Positions 1-9,000 of a DNA stretch of 64,000 bases are shown here, in pieces. Where the stretch lies: contig NZ_JAEDAH010000078.1 in assembly GCF_020320395.1 (NCBI RefSeq), positions 1 to 64,000 of the forward strand, in the 5' to 3' direction. The notes below the pieces were generated by a model. That model was not told the origin of the DNA. It made no database searches and saw nothing but the letters and a program-made list of their open reading frames with translations. A program made the translations under genes and the position numbers. How positions within the stretch are numbered: position 1 is the stretch's first letter; each line of letters begins with the position of its first letter. Source of the DNA: Thalassolituus marinus. GTDB lineage: Bacteria; Pseudomonadota; Gammaproteobacteria; Pseudomonadales; Oceanobacteraceae.

Positions 1-139
1 GCTGGGGTCGGCCCTGCCGGCCAGGGGATAAGTTCCCCTGGGAGGCAGAAGGCATTGCGGATTTAAAAGTCGTTTATAGAAAACCGATATCTTTAAAACT
101 GTGGGACACTAGTGGCGATTGCCGGCTTTTTATGCAGAG
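1..139. other. Intergenic stretch downstream of prc with a hairpin
   Basis: No gene is supported here. Positions 21-41 form an 8-bp inverted repeat (CCAGGGGA, 5-nt loop, TCCCCTGG). Neither strand has a T-run after it, so it is not a convincing intrinsic terminator, though it lies where the leftward prc transcript would end. Confidence 0.3.
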
Positions 140-2260
140 TCAGGAACCGGCTCTTTGTGCAGTCAGACGCTGACTTTCGATGTTCATGAAATCGACCAGG
201 ATGTGACCTGCTTCTATCAGCAGTGCATCTTCTTCCTCGGTTTTTTCTTTCTCTTTGGCGGAATCAGAGGCTGCATCTTCAGTTTCTGCTTCGTCATCGA
301 GACTGCTCAGCAGCTCCATGCCTTTTGCTTTACGGCGCTCGTTCTCCAGCGCCAGGCGTTTATCGTCGTTGGCTTTGCGCTCTTCTTCACGAATTTTTTC
401 ATTGAGAGACACCTTGGTCTTGTCACGCAGCTCAGTGATCAGTGCCTTTTGCTCGCGCAGGAAGCGGAAGTCCGGATTGTGTTCAATACGTTTCTGATGT
501 TCATCGCGCAGCATTGGCAGATCGTTGTCGACTTTACCGCTGTGTGAAAACTCAGCCGGGCGGATGGTATCCCACGGCAATGCTTCTTCCAGGGCGCTCT
601 CGCCGATCTTTTCCTTGTCGAACAGCGACGGGAACAGAATGTCCGGGATAACCCCCTGATGCTGGGTGCTGTCACCGGATACACGGTAGAACTTGGCCTG
701 GGTGATTTTCAGCTGACCAGAGCGCAGGGGACGCAGTGACTGCACCGTACCCTTACCAAATGTCTGCCCGCCGACGATCAGACCGCGACCGTAATCCTGA
801 ATGGCACCGGCAAAAATTTCCGAGGCAGAGGCACTGAGACGGTTTACCAGAACCGTCATCGGACCATCGTATAAAACGGCTGGGTCGGTATCCGGTAACA
901 CTTCAACGCGACCATGGGTGCTGCGTACCTGAACCACCGGGCCTTGCGGAATGAAAAGACCGGTAAGAGTGATTGCTTCTTCCAGTGAGCCGCCACCGTT
1001 GTTGCGCAGGTCGATAATCAGACCTTCGATGCCTTCGTCCTTCAATTCGTTAATAAGCTTGGTGACATCACGCGTGGTACTGCGGTAATCAGGCTTGTTT
1101 TCCATACGACCCTGGAAGTCGATATAGAAGGTCGGGATATCAATCACGCCCAGCTTGCGGGTATGGTCACCATCCTGAACTTCAATGATTTCCTTCTGAG
1201 CCGATTGTTCTTCCAGCTTCACTTCATCACGTACGATGGTGACTACCTTGCTGTCACTGCCGGAGCTGTTGGCTGGCAGAATTTCCAGGCGCACTTTGGT
1301 GCCTTTCGGGCCGCGGATCAGATCGACAACCTCATCCAGGCGCCAGCCAATAACATCAACGATATCGCCGTCGTCCTGACCAACCCCGACAATTTTATCG
1401 GCTGGCTCAAGGTTGCCCGCCGCTGCTGCAGGGCCACCCGGCACCAGGCGTACAACCTTGGTGTGTTCGTCTTCAGTTTGCAGTACGGCACCAATGCCTT
1501 GCAGAGAAAGGCTCATATTGATGTTGAAGTTCTCGGTATTACGCGGAGAAAAGTACTGTGTATGCGGGTCGAAAGAACGGGTTACCGCGTTCATAAAGGT
1601 CTGGTAGGCATCTTCCGGCTTGGACTGGTGCACTCGATTCAACTGGTTCTGATAGCGCTTGCTCAGCAGTTCGAGGATGGCGTCTTTTTCCTTACCAGCC
1701 ATTTTCAGATTCAGCATCGAGTTTTTCAGGCGCTTACGCCACAGCACATCCAGCTCAGCACTGGTCGTTGCCCATGGTGCTTTCTCACGATCGAGGTCAA
1801 GGCGTTCGTCTTTATCGAAGGAGTAGTCGTCCGCTTTATTCTTTAGCTCAGTCAGAAGGAACGACAGGCGCTCTGAAACGCGTTGCTGGAAGCGGTTGTA
1901 TATCTCGAAAGCAGGGCGCATATCGCCACGGCTGAGGGCTTCGTCGAGCACAAAACGGTATTTCTCGAAGCTGTCGACGTCGCTTTGCAGCAGGTAGCTG
2001 CGGGTACTGTCGATATCGTCGAACAGGGCGTCGAGTACGCGCGACGACAATTTGTCGTCGAGGCGCTGGTGTTCATAGTGACCGCGCAGCAGGTTGTTCA
2101 TGATCTGCTGAGTCGTCATAGCGTGTTCGCGGGTGGGTTCCAGCGGGTTGAAGGGGGTGCCTGGGGCTATTTCTTCAACGGTGGCAAAACTCAGAGGTGC
2201 TGCAAGCAGCGAAACAGAAAACAGTAATGGACGGATAAATCGCAATTTTCTGGAAAACAT
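140..2260 (-). CDS. prc: Carboxy-terminal (tail-specific) processing protease Prc
   Basis: 706-residue periplasmic serine protease of family S41. In related bacteria it degrades proteins with exposed hydrophobic C-termini and trims periplasmic and cell-wall enzymes. A Sec signal peptide occupies about residues 1-26 (hydrophobic run ending LSFA). The N-terminal Prc domain spans roughly 45-235 and a PDZ domain about 245-330 (QGIGAVL, VVRLVPGGPA). The catalytic core follows, with SASASEIFAGA giving the likely nucleophile Ser478 and FGKGTVQ giving general-base Lys503; the 25-residue spacing matches E. coli Prc. The C-terminus is a charged Lys/Glu-rich extension. Length is typical of the long Prc class. 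It is transcribed alone, divergent from the thioesterase gene. Confidence 0.95.
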   Translation of the reverse strand: MFSRKLRFIRPLLFSVSLLAAPLSFATVEEIAPGTPFNPLEPTREHAMTTQQIMNNLLRGHYEHQRLDDKLSSRVLDALFDDIDSTRSYLLQSDVDSFEKYRFVLDEALSRGDMRPAFEIYNRFQQRVSERLSFLLTELKNKADDYSFDKDERLDLDREKAPWATTSAELDVLWRKRLKNSMLNLKMAGKEKDAILELLSKRYQNQLNRVHQSKPEDAYQTFMNAVTRSFDPHTQYFSPRNTENFNINMSLSLQGIGAVLQTEDEHTKVVRLVPGGPAAAAGNLEPADKIVGVGQDDGDIVDVIGWRLDEVVDLIRGPKGTKVRLEILPANSSGSDSKVVTIVRDEVKLEEQSAQKEIIEVQDGDHTRKLGVIDIPTFYIDFQGRMENKPDYRSTTRDVTKLINELKDEGIEGLIIDLRNNGGGSLEEAITLTGLFIPQGPVVQVRSTHGRVEVLPDTDPAVLYDGPMTVLVNRLSASASEIFAGAIQDYGRGLIVGGQTFGKGTVQSLRPLRSGQLKITQAKFYRVSGDSTQHQGVIPDILFPSLFDKEKIGESALEEALPWDTIRPAEFSHSGKVDNDLPMLRDEHQKRIEHNPDFRFLREQKALITELRDKTKVSLNEKIREEERKANDDKRLALENERRKAKGMELLSSLDDEAETEDAASDSAKEKEKTEEEDALLIEAGHILVDFMNIESQRLTAQRAGS

Positions 2261-2600
2261 AGTGCTGGCCAGTGTCCTAATTATCGGGGCCTGTAAGACG
2301 GTGTGCGTGGCCCTGTTATTGTTGGTCGGTGTTCATCGCCGGGTTTCTGCAGCCTCCGCTTTATGGAGGCCGCTTCAAAACTTCCTTCACGGGTATAAAG
2401 CCATTTGTGCTCAGGCTTCCGCATCGCTATCATGCCGGCCATTCTGAACCGGCCCCTGACGCATGACCACCGCTGGTCGTGGTTATCAGGCAATAGTAGA
2501 ACCTATCTGACACCGTCACGCTACTTTAATTCCCTGTGATTGTAGCTGAATTGGCCGGATACGGGGGTCGTAATGCCCGTTTTGACCAATGGAGGTTGCT
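2261..2600. other. Divergent intergenic region between prc and the thioesterase gene
   Basis: About 340 bases with no convincing gene on either strand. It must hold promoters for both divergent genes, but I could not pick a clear -10/-35 pair. Two inverted repeats are visible: GCCTCC-N7-GGAGGC at 2352-2370 and ACCAC-N8-GTGGT at 2466-2483. Their function is unknown. Confidence 0.3.
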
Positions 2601-3053
2601 TTGGCGCGAGTAAAACTTGAGCTTCCGGACGAGTTCACTTTCACAACAACGCTGGATGTACGCGTCACAGAGATTAATTACGGCAACCATGTTGGCAATG
2701 ACCGTATGGTTTCTCTGCTGCATGAAGCCCGCCTCCGTTTCCTGCGTGAACACGCCTTTGGTGAGTTTAATATTGCTGGCATTGGTCTGATGGTGACGGA
2801 TCTGGTCGTTACCTTCAAAGCCGAGTCTTTTGTCGGCGATGTACTGACCTTTAATGTTGGTGTGACCGACTTCAATAAGTACGGTTGTGACTTCATTTAC
2901 CGTGTTTACAATACTGAACAGGATCGTCTGGTCGCGGAAGCTAAAACCGGAATCGTCTTCTTCGATTACGATGAGCGTAAAATTGCCCGGGTGCCGCGGA
3001 TCTTTCTGGAGCGCTGCGCACCACAGCAGCTGGAAAACGACGAACAGAACTGA
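2601..3053 (+). CDS. Acyl-CoA thioesterase, hotdog fold (4HBT/YbgC-like)
   Basis: About 150-residue single hotdog-domain protein expected to hydrolyse acyl-CoA thioesters in the cytoplasm. The segment VRVTEINYGNHVGND resembles the active-site stretch of 4HBT-type thioesterases, with Asn/His in place of the usual Asp. The mid-domain helix contains HEARLRFLREH, and the C-terminal half keeps the strand pattern of the fold. I prefer the TTG at 2601 because GGAGG lies at 2591-2595, five bases upstream. An in-frame ATG at 2589 would overlap that ribosome-binding site and has none of its own; it would add four residues. Physiological substrate unknown. The gene is followed by a bidirectional terminator. 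Confidence 0.8.
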   Translation: MARVKLELPDEFTFTTTLDVRVTEINYGNHVGNDRMVSLLHEARLRFLREHAFGEFNIAGIGLMVTDLVVTFKAESFVGDVLTFNVGVTDFNKYGCDFIYRVYNTEQDRLVAEAKTGIVFFDYDERKIARVPRIFLERCAPQQLENDEQN

Positions 3054-3063
3054 TCGTCGGACA

Positions 3064-3097
3064 TAAAAAAGCCGGAGCATGTCTCCGGCTTTTTTTA
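3064..3097. terminator. Bidirectional intrinsic terminator
   Basis: Stem GCCGGAG / CTCCGGC with a CATGT loop at 3071-3089, flanked by an A-run on the left and a T-run on the right. It can end both the rightward thioesterase transcript and the leftward LysR transcript. Confidence 0.9.
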
Positions 3098-3100
3098 GTC

Positions 3101-4015
3101 TTAATTCTGCTCTGTGACACCTTCGTCTTCGAAGTAGGCCGTGATGAAGTCCAGAAATGCCCGGCTTTTGTTAGCCAGATAGCGGTTCTGTGGGAACACA
3201 ACCTTGATGGTACGAATCGGAATATCTACCTGACTGAAGAGTTGTACCAGTTCACCATTCTGCAGGTGGCGGTCGGCGATGTAGGTCGGCAGGGCGGTGA
3301 TGCCCATGCCAGCCATGCAGGCTTCATACACCAGATCGATATCATTCACCGTCAGCTTGCGTTCAATACTGGAAATGCTGAAACCATGGTCTTTTTCAAA
3401 CTGACGCAGCCAGTTTGAACGTGCATATTCGGCGTTGTTTACCACCAGAACCCGGTGTTCCAGCAGGTCTTCCAGACGTTGTGGCATGCCCCAGCGCTGA
3501 ATGTATTCCCGCGAGGCGACGATCACAATTTTCTGCTCAGCCACCGGCTTGGCGATCAGACGCGAGTCTTCCAGTGTGCCCAGGCGCAGAGCAAAGTCGT
3601 AGCCTTCCTTAACGATATCCAGCGGGCGATCTGAAATATGAAGGTCGAAGCTGATATCCGGGTATTGCTGGGCAAAGTCGGTAAATATGCGCGCCAGTTC
3701 ACGCCGGCCAAAGTTAGACATAGCGGTGATGCGCAGTCGGCCACGGGGGGTTACGTCGAAGTCGGTGACCAGTTTTTCTGCTTCGGTGATCGATTCGAGA
3801 ATATTCTCACAATGCTGATAGAACATCTGACCAGCTTCGGTCGGACTGACAGAGCGGGTGGTACGATTCAGCAGGCGCACACCCAGGCGCTCTTCCAGAC
3901 CACTGATCTGCTTGCTCACCGCCGATGGGGTAACACCCAGGGTATCGGCAGCGGAAGTGAAATTGCGGGCGCGGACCACGGAAACAAAGGTCTGCAGGGA
4001 GTCTATACGGGACAT
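3101..4015 (-). CDS. LysR-family transcriptional regulator
   Basis: 304-residue LTTR. The N-terminal winged helix-turn-helix (about residues 1-60: MSRIDSLQTFVSVVRARNF, then SAVSKQISGLEERLG) is classical, and residues 90-295 form the periplasmic-binding-protein-like effector domain. The sequence looks like the CrgA/DsdC-type LTTR subgroup common next to small oxidoreductase or transporter genes. No catabolic operon is divergently adjacent, since the gene upstream (an EamA exporter) runs in the same direction, so the target is unclear. Inverted repeats with TCTAAT half-sites in its own promoter region suggest autoregulation. Effector not predictable. Confidence 0.9.
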   Translation of the reverse strand: MSRIDSLQTFVSVVRARNFTSAADTLGVTPSAVSKQISGLEERLGVRLLNRTTRSVSPTEAGQMFYQHCENILESITEAEKLVTDFDVTPRGRLRITAMSNFGRRELARIFTDFAQQYPDISFDLHISDRPLDIVKEGYDFALRLGTLEDSRLIAKPVAEQKIVIVASREYIQRWGMPQRLEDLLEHRVLVVNNAEYARSNWLRQFEKDHGFSISSIERKLTVNDIDLVYEACMAGMGITALPTYIADRHLQNGELVQLFSQVDIPIRTIKVVFPQNRYLANKSRAFLDFITAYFEDEGVTEQN

Positions 4016-4034
4016 TATTTGTGACTCGTTCTTG

Positions 4035-4117
4035 TCTAATCCATTAAGACGAGCAGTATATTTAATTTTGAGGAAATAATAAGCCTGAATTGATCAAGAA
4101 TTAGACTTATATCTAAT
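4035..4117. promoter_or_regulatory. Candidate LTTR operators upstream of the LysR gene
   Basis: ATTAGA-N6-TCTAAT at 4100-4117 is a perfect inverted repeat. A second TCTAAT at 4035-4040 is followed two bases later by an ATTAAGA half-site. Both lie in the AT-rich 5' region of the LysR gene, as expected for autoregulatory LTTR sites. Assignment is inference from position and symmetry. Confidence 0.4.
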
Positions 4118-4173
4118 GCCAGGGGCTGTTTGAAAAGAGTTGTGCGCAGGCGGATCAAATAGCGCAGTCGTTA

Positions 4174-5034
4174 TCAGGCCTTAGAGCGCTTGCCGCCGCG
4201 CAGATTAATGATCCCTGCGGCGATGATCAGCGCTGCACCGGCGGCAGTCGTCCAGCCGGGTACTTCATCCCAGAACCACCATCCCATCAGAGCACCGTAG
4301 ATGACCGCGCTGTAAACATAAACACCGACCTTTCCGGTAGGTGCAATACGGTACGCTTTGGTCAGTGCCAGCTGTCCCAGGGTAGCAACAACACCCAGTG
4401 CGGCGATCCACAGCCAGCTGGTCAGTGGTACCGGTTGCCAGGTCATAACGGCGCCGGGGGCTGAGACCAGAGCGGCAATGACGCCGAAGTAAAACACGAT
4501 GCGCTGGCTCGATTCGGTTGCCGACATACGGCGGATGGTTACTTTCGCCAGTGCGGCAAGGAAAGCACCGAGCAGGCCAATGAACACCGCAGTCGTTACT
4601 GCTCCGTGCCCTCCGGGTTGCAGAATAAAGGCGACGCCAGCGAAGCCGATGACCAGTGCCAGCCAGCTATACTTGCCAGCGGGCTCTTTCAGCCACCACA
4701 ACGCCAGCAGAGGCATAAACAGCGGCGCTGACAGTTTCACCAGAAAGGCTTCGGTCAGTGGCATATGGGCCAGAGCCCAGAAATAGCAGTACATAGCGGT
4801 AACGCCGACCAGACCACGCATCAGGTGCCAGTGCCAGACCTGTGTCTTCAGTTCGCTCAGTCCGGTACGCAGTAGCAGTGGCGCCAGTACAAGCAGCCCG
4901 GCAATGTTGCGGAAGAAGACGATCTGCTCGGTACTGAGGTCATCCGACAGGTGTTTGATCAGGGCGCCCATAATGGCCAGCAGGGCTTCGCCAAGCAGCA
5001 GGTAAAGTGCACCGGTGCGGATATTGTCAGTCAT
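4174..5034 (-). CDS. EamA/DMT-family inner-membrane transporter
   Basis: 286-residue polytopic protein with about ten predicted hydrophobic segments and two EamA repeats, the RhaT/YdcZ-like drug-metabolite transporter fold. Start chosen at the ATG complementary to 5032-5034 (MTDNIRTG), directly before the first membrane segment. The open frame extends further upstream, but that part (rich in Arg and Cys) does not look coding. The first repeat contains IVFFRNIAGLLVLAPLLL, typical of EamA proteins. Substrate is unknown; relatives export amino acids or other small metabolites. Upstream, clpB runs divergently. Confidence 0.85.
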   Translation of the reverse strand: MTDNIRTGALYLLLGEALLAIMGALIKHLSDDLSTEQIVFFRNIAGLLVLAPLLLRTGLSELKTQVWHWHLMRGLVGVTAMYCYFWALAHMPLTEAFLVKLSAPLFMPLLALWWLKEPAGKYSWLALVIGFAGVAFILQPGGHGAVTTAVFIGLLGAFLAALAKVTIRRMSATESSQRIVFYFGVIAALVSAPGAVMTWQPVPLTSWLWIAALGVVATLGQLALTKAYRIAPTGKVGVYVYSAVIYGALMGWWFWDEVPGWTTAAGAALIIAAGIINLRGGKRSKA

Positions 5035-5212
5035 GATCGGAGCCAGTAATTCGATGGCAAGAGGTTTAAATCGTCGCGCGCAGCACCATATAGCACAAGT
5101 TACTGAGCGGGCGGCGAGTATACGTGAAGGCTGTCGGCTTTGCCGATGAATCGGTTCTTTGTCATGAATCAATGCATTTTTTATTAGTTTTTCTAAATTT
5201 TATATAGAAGGT

Positions 5213-5240
5213 ATTGAAATTAATTAATAAGCCCGCATCT
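5213..5240 (+). promoter_or_regulatory. Sigma32-type heat-shock promoter of clpB
   Basis: ATTGAAA at 5213-5219 and CCGCATCT at 5233-5240 are separated by 13 bases. They match the RpoH consensus (CTTGAAA, 11-16 bp, CCCCATNT) at 6/7 and 7/8 positions. It lies about 60 bases before the clpB start, giving a 5' leader of roughly 50 bases. Confidence 0.8.
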
Positions 5241-5300
5241 AACAGGTTAACGATAGTCATCCCCGCGCTGAGTCGACGGGAACCATGAGGAGATACATTT

Positions 5301-7892
5301 ATGCGTATGGATCGTCTGACAACCAGTCTGCAGAACGCACTGGCCGAAAGCCAGAGCATCGCGCTGGGACAGGATCACAATCAGATTGATACTGTGCATG
5401 TTCTGCTCGCCCTGATGGAGCAGACCAGCAGCACGGTTAAGGAAATTGTGCGCCGTTGCGGAGGCAATGTGGCGGCGCTGGAAAAAGCCCTGCGCAACCT
5501 GCTGAAAGATCTGCCACGGGTCAGTACGCCGGATGGCAATATTCAGATTGCTCCCGAGCTGGGCCGTCTGCTGAATCTGGCTGATAAAGAAGCGCAGAAG
5601 CGCGGTGATCAGTTTGTTTCCAGTGAGGTATTCCTGCTGGTGGCACTGCAGGATCGTGGTATTGGCGGTAAGGCTCTGGCTGATGCGGGACTGAATAAAG
5701 ACAACGTGGCCAAGGCCATTGAAGATATCCGCGGAGGTGAAGCGGTGACTGATGCCAATGCCGAAGACAGCCGTCAGGCGCTGGATAAATACTGTATTGA
5801 TCTGACCGAACGGGCAGAGGCGGGCAAGCTGGATCCGGTGATCGGCCGTGATGATGAAATCCGCCGCACCATTCAGGTACTGCAGCGTCGCACTAAGAAT
5901 AACCCGGTATTAATCGGCCCGCCGGGCGTCGGTAAAACCGCCGTGGTGGAAGGCCTGGCACAGCGAATTATCAACGGCGAAGTGCCGGAGAATCTGAAGC
6001 ATAAACGTATTCTGTCTCTGGATATGGGAGCGCTGCTGGCCGGTGCCAAATATCGCGGTGAGTTTGAGGAACGACTGAAGTCGGTACTGAAGGACGTTGG
6101 TAAAGCAGAAGGCAGCATCATTCTGTTTATCGACGAACTGCATACCATGGTCGGTGCCGGTAAGAGTGAAGGTGCGATGGACGCTGGTAACATGCTGAAG
6201 CCTGCGCTGGCGCGTGGTGAACTGCATTGTGTCGGTGCCACCACGCTGGACGAATACCGTGAATTTATTGAAAAAGATGCCGCGCTGGAGCGTCGTTTCC
6301 AGAAGGTTGTGGTTGATGAGCCAAGCGTTGAAGACTCCATTGCTATTCTGCGTGGCCTGAAAGAGCGCTATGAAGTGCACCACGGTGTGCAGATTACCGA
6401 CAGCGCTATTATTGCCGCAGCGAAATTATCGCAACGCTACATTACCGATCGTCGTTTACCGGATAAAGCGATCGATCTGGTGGACGAAGCGGCCTCAGTT
6501 ATCCGCATGGAAATTGATTCCAAACCGCAGGAAATGGATAAGCTTGAACGCCGTCTTATTCAGCTCAAAATTGAACGTGAAGCACTGAAAAAAGAACAGG
6601 ACGAGGCAGCGAAAAAACGCCTGAGCGGTCTCAACGAAGAGATCAACAAAGCCGGTCGTGCCTACGTTGAACTGGAAGAAGTGTGGAAGAAAGAAAAAGC
6701 ACTGCTGGAAGGTGCCAGTAAAGCTAAGGAAGAACTGGAACAAGCCCGTATTGAGCTGGAAGCTGCTCGCCGTGCCGGTGATCTGCAGAAGATGTCTGAG
6801 CTGCAGTATGGCCGTATTCCTGAGCTGGAAAAACAGCTGGCCTCGGCTAATGAAGCGGAAAACACCGGTACGCAGGAATTCACGCTGTTACGCAATAAAG
6901 TAACAGAAGATGAAATTGCCGAAGTGGTATCCAAGTGGACCGGTGTACCAGTCAGCAAAATGCTGGAAGGTGAACGCGACAAGCTGCTGCGTATGGAAGA
7001 CGTGCTGCACGATTACGTGGTGGGGCAGGACCAGGCGATTAAAGCGGTGTCCAACGCCGTGCGCCGGTCCCGTGCCGGACTGTCGGACCCTAACCGTCCG
7101 AATGGTTCGTTCCTGTTCCTCGGGCCAACCGGTGTTGGTAAAACGGAACTGTGCAAAGCGCTGGCGACTTTCCTGTTTGACAGCAAAGACGCCATGGTGC
7201 GCATCGATATGTCGGAGTACATGGAGAAGCATTCCGTAGCGCGTTTAATCGGTGCGCCACCGGGTTATGTAGGCTATGAAGAGGGTGGTCTGCTGACCGA
7301 AGCTGTGCGTCGTAAGCCTTACTCCGTGATCCTGTTGGATGAGGTGGAAAAAGCCCATCCCGATGTGTTTAACATTCTGCTGCAGGTGCTGGATGATGGC
7401 CAGCTGACCGATGGTCAGGGGCGCAAGGTGGACTTCAAGAACACCGTGCTGGTGATGACTTCAAACCTGGGGTCTGACGTGATTCAGACGCTGGCAGGTG
7501 ACGATGAATCCAGCTACGAAACCATGCGCAATGCGGTGATGGAAATTGTCGGCACGCATTTCCGGCCGGAATTCATCAACCGTATTGATGAGGCGGTGGT
7601 ATTCCATCCGTTACTGAAGGATCAGATTCGCGGTATTGCCGATATTCAGCTGGATCTGTTGCGTGGCCGACTGAAAGAACGTGAACTGACGCTGGAACTG
7701 TCAGAAGCGGCGGTCACGAAGCTGGTGGATGTCGGTTACGACCCGGTGTATGGGGCGCGTCCGCTGAAACGGGCTATCCAGCAATGGATCGAAAACCCGC
7801 TGGCACAGGACATTCTGTCCGGTAAATTTATGCCGGGCACGAATATCGTGGCAGACACTGATGGTGATGCACTGGTATTCCGCGCTGGCTGA
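5301..7892 (+). CDS. clpB: ClpB disaggregase (Hsp104-type AAA+ chaperone)
   Basis: 863-residue hexameric ATPase that, with DnaK, pulls proteins out of aggregates after heat stress. Domains in order: Clp N-terminal repeats (about 1-150), AAA1 with Walker A GPPGVGKT near residue 206 and Walker [10 protein letters not shown], the coiled-coil middle domain (about 410-530, rich in Lys/Glu/Arg), AAA2 with GPTGVGKT near 608 and Walker [15 protein letters not shown], and the D2-small domain. Pore-loop motifs KYRGEFEER and GYVGYEEGG are present. Length fits ClpB. GAGGAG lies 8 bases before the ATG at 5301. A sigma32-like promoter precedes it and an intrinsic terminator follows. Confidence 0.98.
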   Translation: MRMDRLTTSLQNALAESQSIALGQDHNQIDTVHVLLALMEQTSSTVKEIVRRCGGNVAALEKALRNLLKDLPRVSTPDGNIQIAPELGRLLNLADKEAQKRGDQFVSSEVFLLVALQDRGIGGKALADAGLNKDNVAKAIEDIRGGEAVTDANAEDSRQALDKYCIDLTERAEAGKLDPVIGRDDEIRRTIQVLQRRTKNNPVLIGPPGVGKTAVVEGLAQRIINGEVPENLKHKRILSLDMGALLAGAKYRGEFEERLKSVLKDVGKAEGSIILFIDELHTMVGAGKSEGAMDAGNMLKPALARGELHCVGATTLDEYREFIEKDAALERRFQKVVVDEPSVEDSIAILRGLKERYEVHHGVQITDSAIIAAAKLSQRYITDRRLPDKAIDLVDEAASVIRMEIDSKPQEMDKLERRLIQLKIEREALKKEQDEAAKKRLSGLNEEINKAGRAYVELEEVWKKEKALLEGASKAKEELEQARIELEAARRAGDLQKMSELQYGRIPELEKQLASANEAENTGTQEFTLLRNKVTEDEIAEVVSKWTGVPVSKMLEGERDKLLRMEDVLHDYVVGQDQAIKAVSNAVRRSRAGLSDPNRPNGSFLFLGPTGVGKTELCKALATFLFDSKDAMVRIDMSEYMEKHSVARLIGAPPGYVGYEEGGLLTEAVRRKPYSVILLDEVEKAHPDVFNILLQVLDDGQLTDGQGRKVDFKNTVLVMTSNLGSDVIQTLAGDDESSYETMRNAVMEIVGTHFRPEFINRIDEAVVFHPLLKDQIRGIADIQLDLLRGRLKERELTLELSEAAVTKLVDVGYDPVYGARPLKRAIQQWIENPLAQDILSGKFMPGTNIVADTDGDALVFRAG

Positions 7893-7919
7893 TCAGCGCG
7901 GTCAGAACTGAACCACTTA

Positions 7920-7946
7920 AAAACCCCGCTGTGGCGGGGTTTTTTA
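7920..7946 (+). terminator. Intrinsic terminator of clpB
   Basis: AAACCCCGC / GCGGGGTTT stem with a short TGTG loop followed by a T-run ending at 7946, just after the clpB stop codon. Confidence 0.9.
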
Positions 7947-8021
7947 TTGCGTGCGATCCGATCCGATTAAAAGCCGCCGCGGATATGTATAATCGACACT
8001 CAGTCGATGGGAGGAATAATG

Positions 8022-8462
8022 ATGAAACCAATACTGATAGCCCTGGCCACATCCGCTGTTTTGCTGAACGGTGGCTGTACTACTGTGGCATCACAGGAGG
8101 TACGTCTTCCCATGAGTAAAATGAACCACTGTGCCGAGGCTGAAGGCCTGACACTGCGTTACGGAACGCTCACCATCGCGCTGGGTGAACGACCCAATAC
8201 AGGCTACGGCCTTGAACTGGTTGGCCAGAGTGAGCGTGATGGCGAGTTCGATCTGATTTATCGCGAGACCCGCCCTCAACCGGGCCGTAATTATGCGCAG
8301 GTTATCACCCAGCCTTGTTTGCAGGTCATTTTGCCGAAAGGGTGGCACAAGGTAACGGTTAAGAATCAGCAAACCGGCGATCAGACGATTCTGACTCCTG
8401 TGGATGATCGTGGCTCACGACTGAATGATATTCGTCAGGCGACGGAAAAAACGGCGCAATGA
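8022..8462 (+). CDS. Putative lipoprotein with PrcB-like C-terminal domain
   Basis: About 146 residues. The start at 8022 is the second of two adjacent ATG codons and lies 7 bases after GGGAGG; the first, at 8019, has only 4-base spacing. The N-terminus is a lipoprotein-type signal (hydrophobic [12 protein letters not shown] then Cys). The mature part carries [12 protein letters not shown], a PQPG turn and a final strand set ([13 protein letters not shown]), which resembles the PrcB C-terminal domain of proteins associated with protease complexes and I42-type inhibitors. That family call is from memory of the pattern. It overlaps ruvC by 4 bases (ATGA), so the two are probably translationally coupled although functionally unrelated. 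Confidence 0.6.
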   Translation: MKPILIALATSAVLLNGGCTTVASQEVRLPMSKMNHCAEAEGLTLRYGTLTIALGERPNTGYGLELVGQSERDGEFDLIYRETRPQPGRNYAQVITQPCLQVILPKGWHKVTVKNQQTGDQTILTPVDDRGSRLNDIRQATEKTAQ

Positions 8463-8977
8463 TTATTCTCGGTATCGACCCGGGGTCGCGCTTAACCGGC
8501 TTTGGGGTAATTCGCCGCGTTGGCCAGAAAACCGAATACATCGTCAGTGGCTGTATTCGTACCGGTGATGGTTCGCTGCCGGATCGGTTGCGTAAAATAT
8601 ACGAAGGCGTCAGTGAAATCATAGAAACGTATCAGCCCCAGGAATTTGCTATCGAGCAGGTCTTTATGGGTAAGAACGCGGACTCTGCGCTGAAGCTGGG
8701 CCAGGCCCGTGGCGTTGCTATTCTGGCGGCCAGCCTGAGAGATCTGCCGGTGGCGGAATATGCTCCACGCTCGGTTAAGCAAGCAGTGGTCGGTAAAGGC
8801 AGTGCAGACAAAGAGCAGGTACAGCATATGGTGCAGCATCTGCTCAAATTACCGGGTAAACCTCAGGCCGATGCGGCGGATGCACTGGCCATTGCCATCT
8901 GTCACGCCCACACCAGTGCCAGTCTGGTCGCCCAGGCCGGCGTACGCGGTGTCAGCCGTGGGCGCATGCGCTTGTAA
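8459..8977 (+). CDS. ruvC: Holliday junction resolvase RuvC
   Basis: 172-residue dimeric endonuclease that cuts Holliday junctions symmetrically after RuvAB branch migration. The acidic catalytic residues are visible: Asp7 in [11 protein letters not shown], Glu in [10 protein letters not shown], and the Asp pair in [14 protein letters not shown]. Length and the retroviral-integrase-like fold pattern match RuvC. In many gammaproteobacteria ruvC sits in ruvCAB. Here ruvA and ruvB are not downstream; a convergent kinase gene follows. ruvC is instead coupled to the upstream lipoprotein gene. Confidence 0.97.
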   Translation: MIILGIDPGSRLTGFGVIRRVGQKTEYIVSGCIRTGDGSLPDRLRKIYEGVSEIIETYQPQEFAIEQVFMGKNADSALKLGQARGVAILAASLRDLPVAEYAPRSVKQAVVGKGSADKEQVQHMVQHLLKLPGKPQADAADALAIAICHAHTSASLVAQAGVRGVSRGRMRL

Positions 8978-9000
8978 CCCAACTTATAAGATGGCTGGTG

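Noticed and set aside
2526-3080. 184-residue open frame on the minus strand over the thioesterase gene
   Set aside because: Antisense shadow; the plus-strand frame has a hotdog domain, a ribosome-binding site and a terminator.
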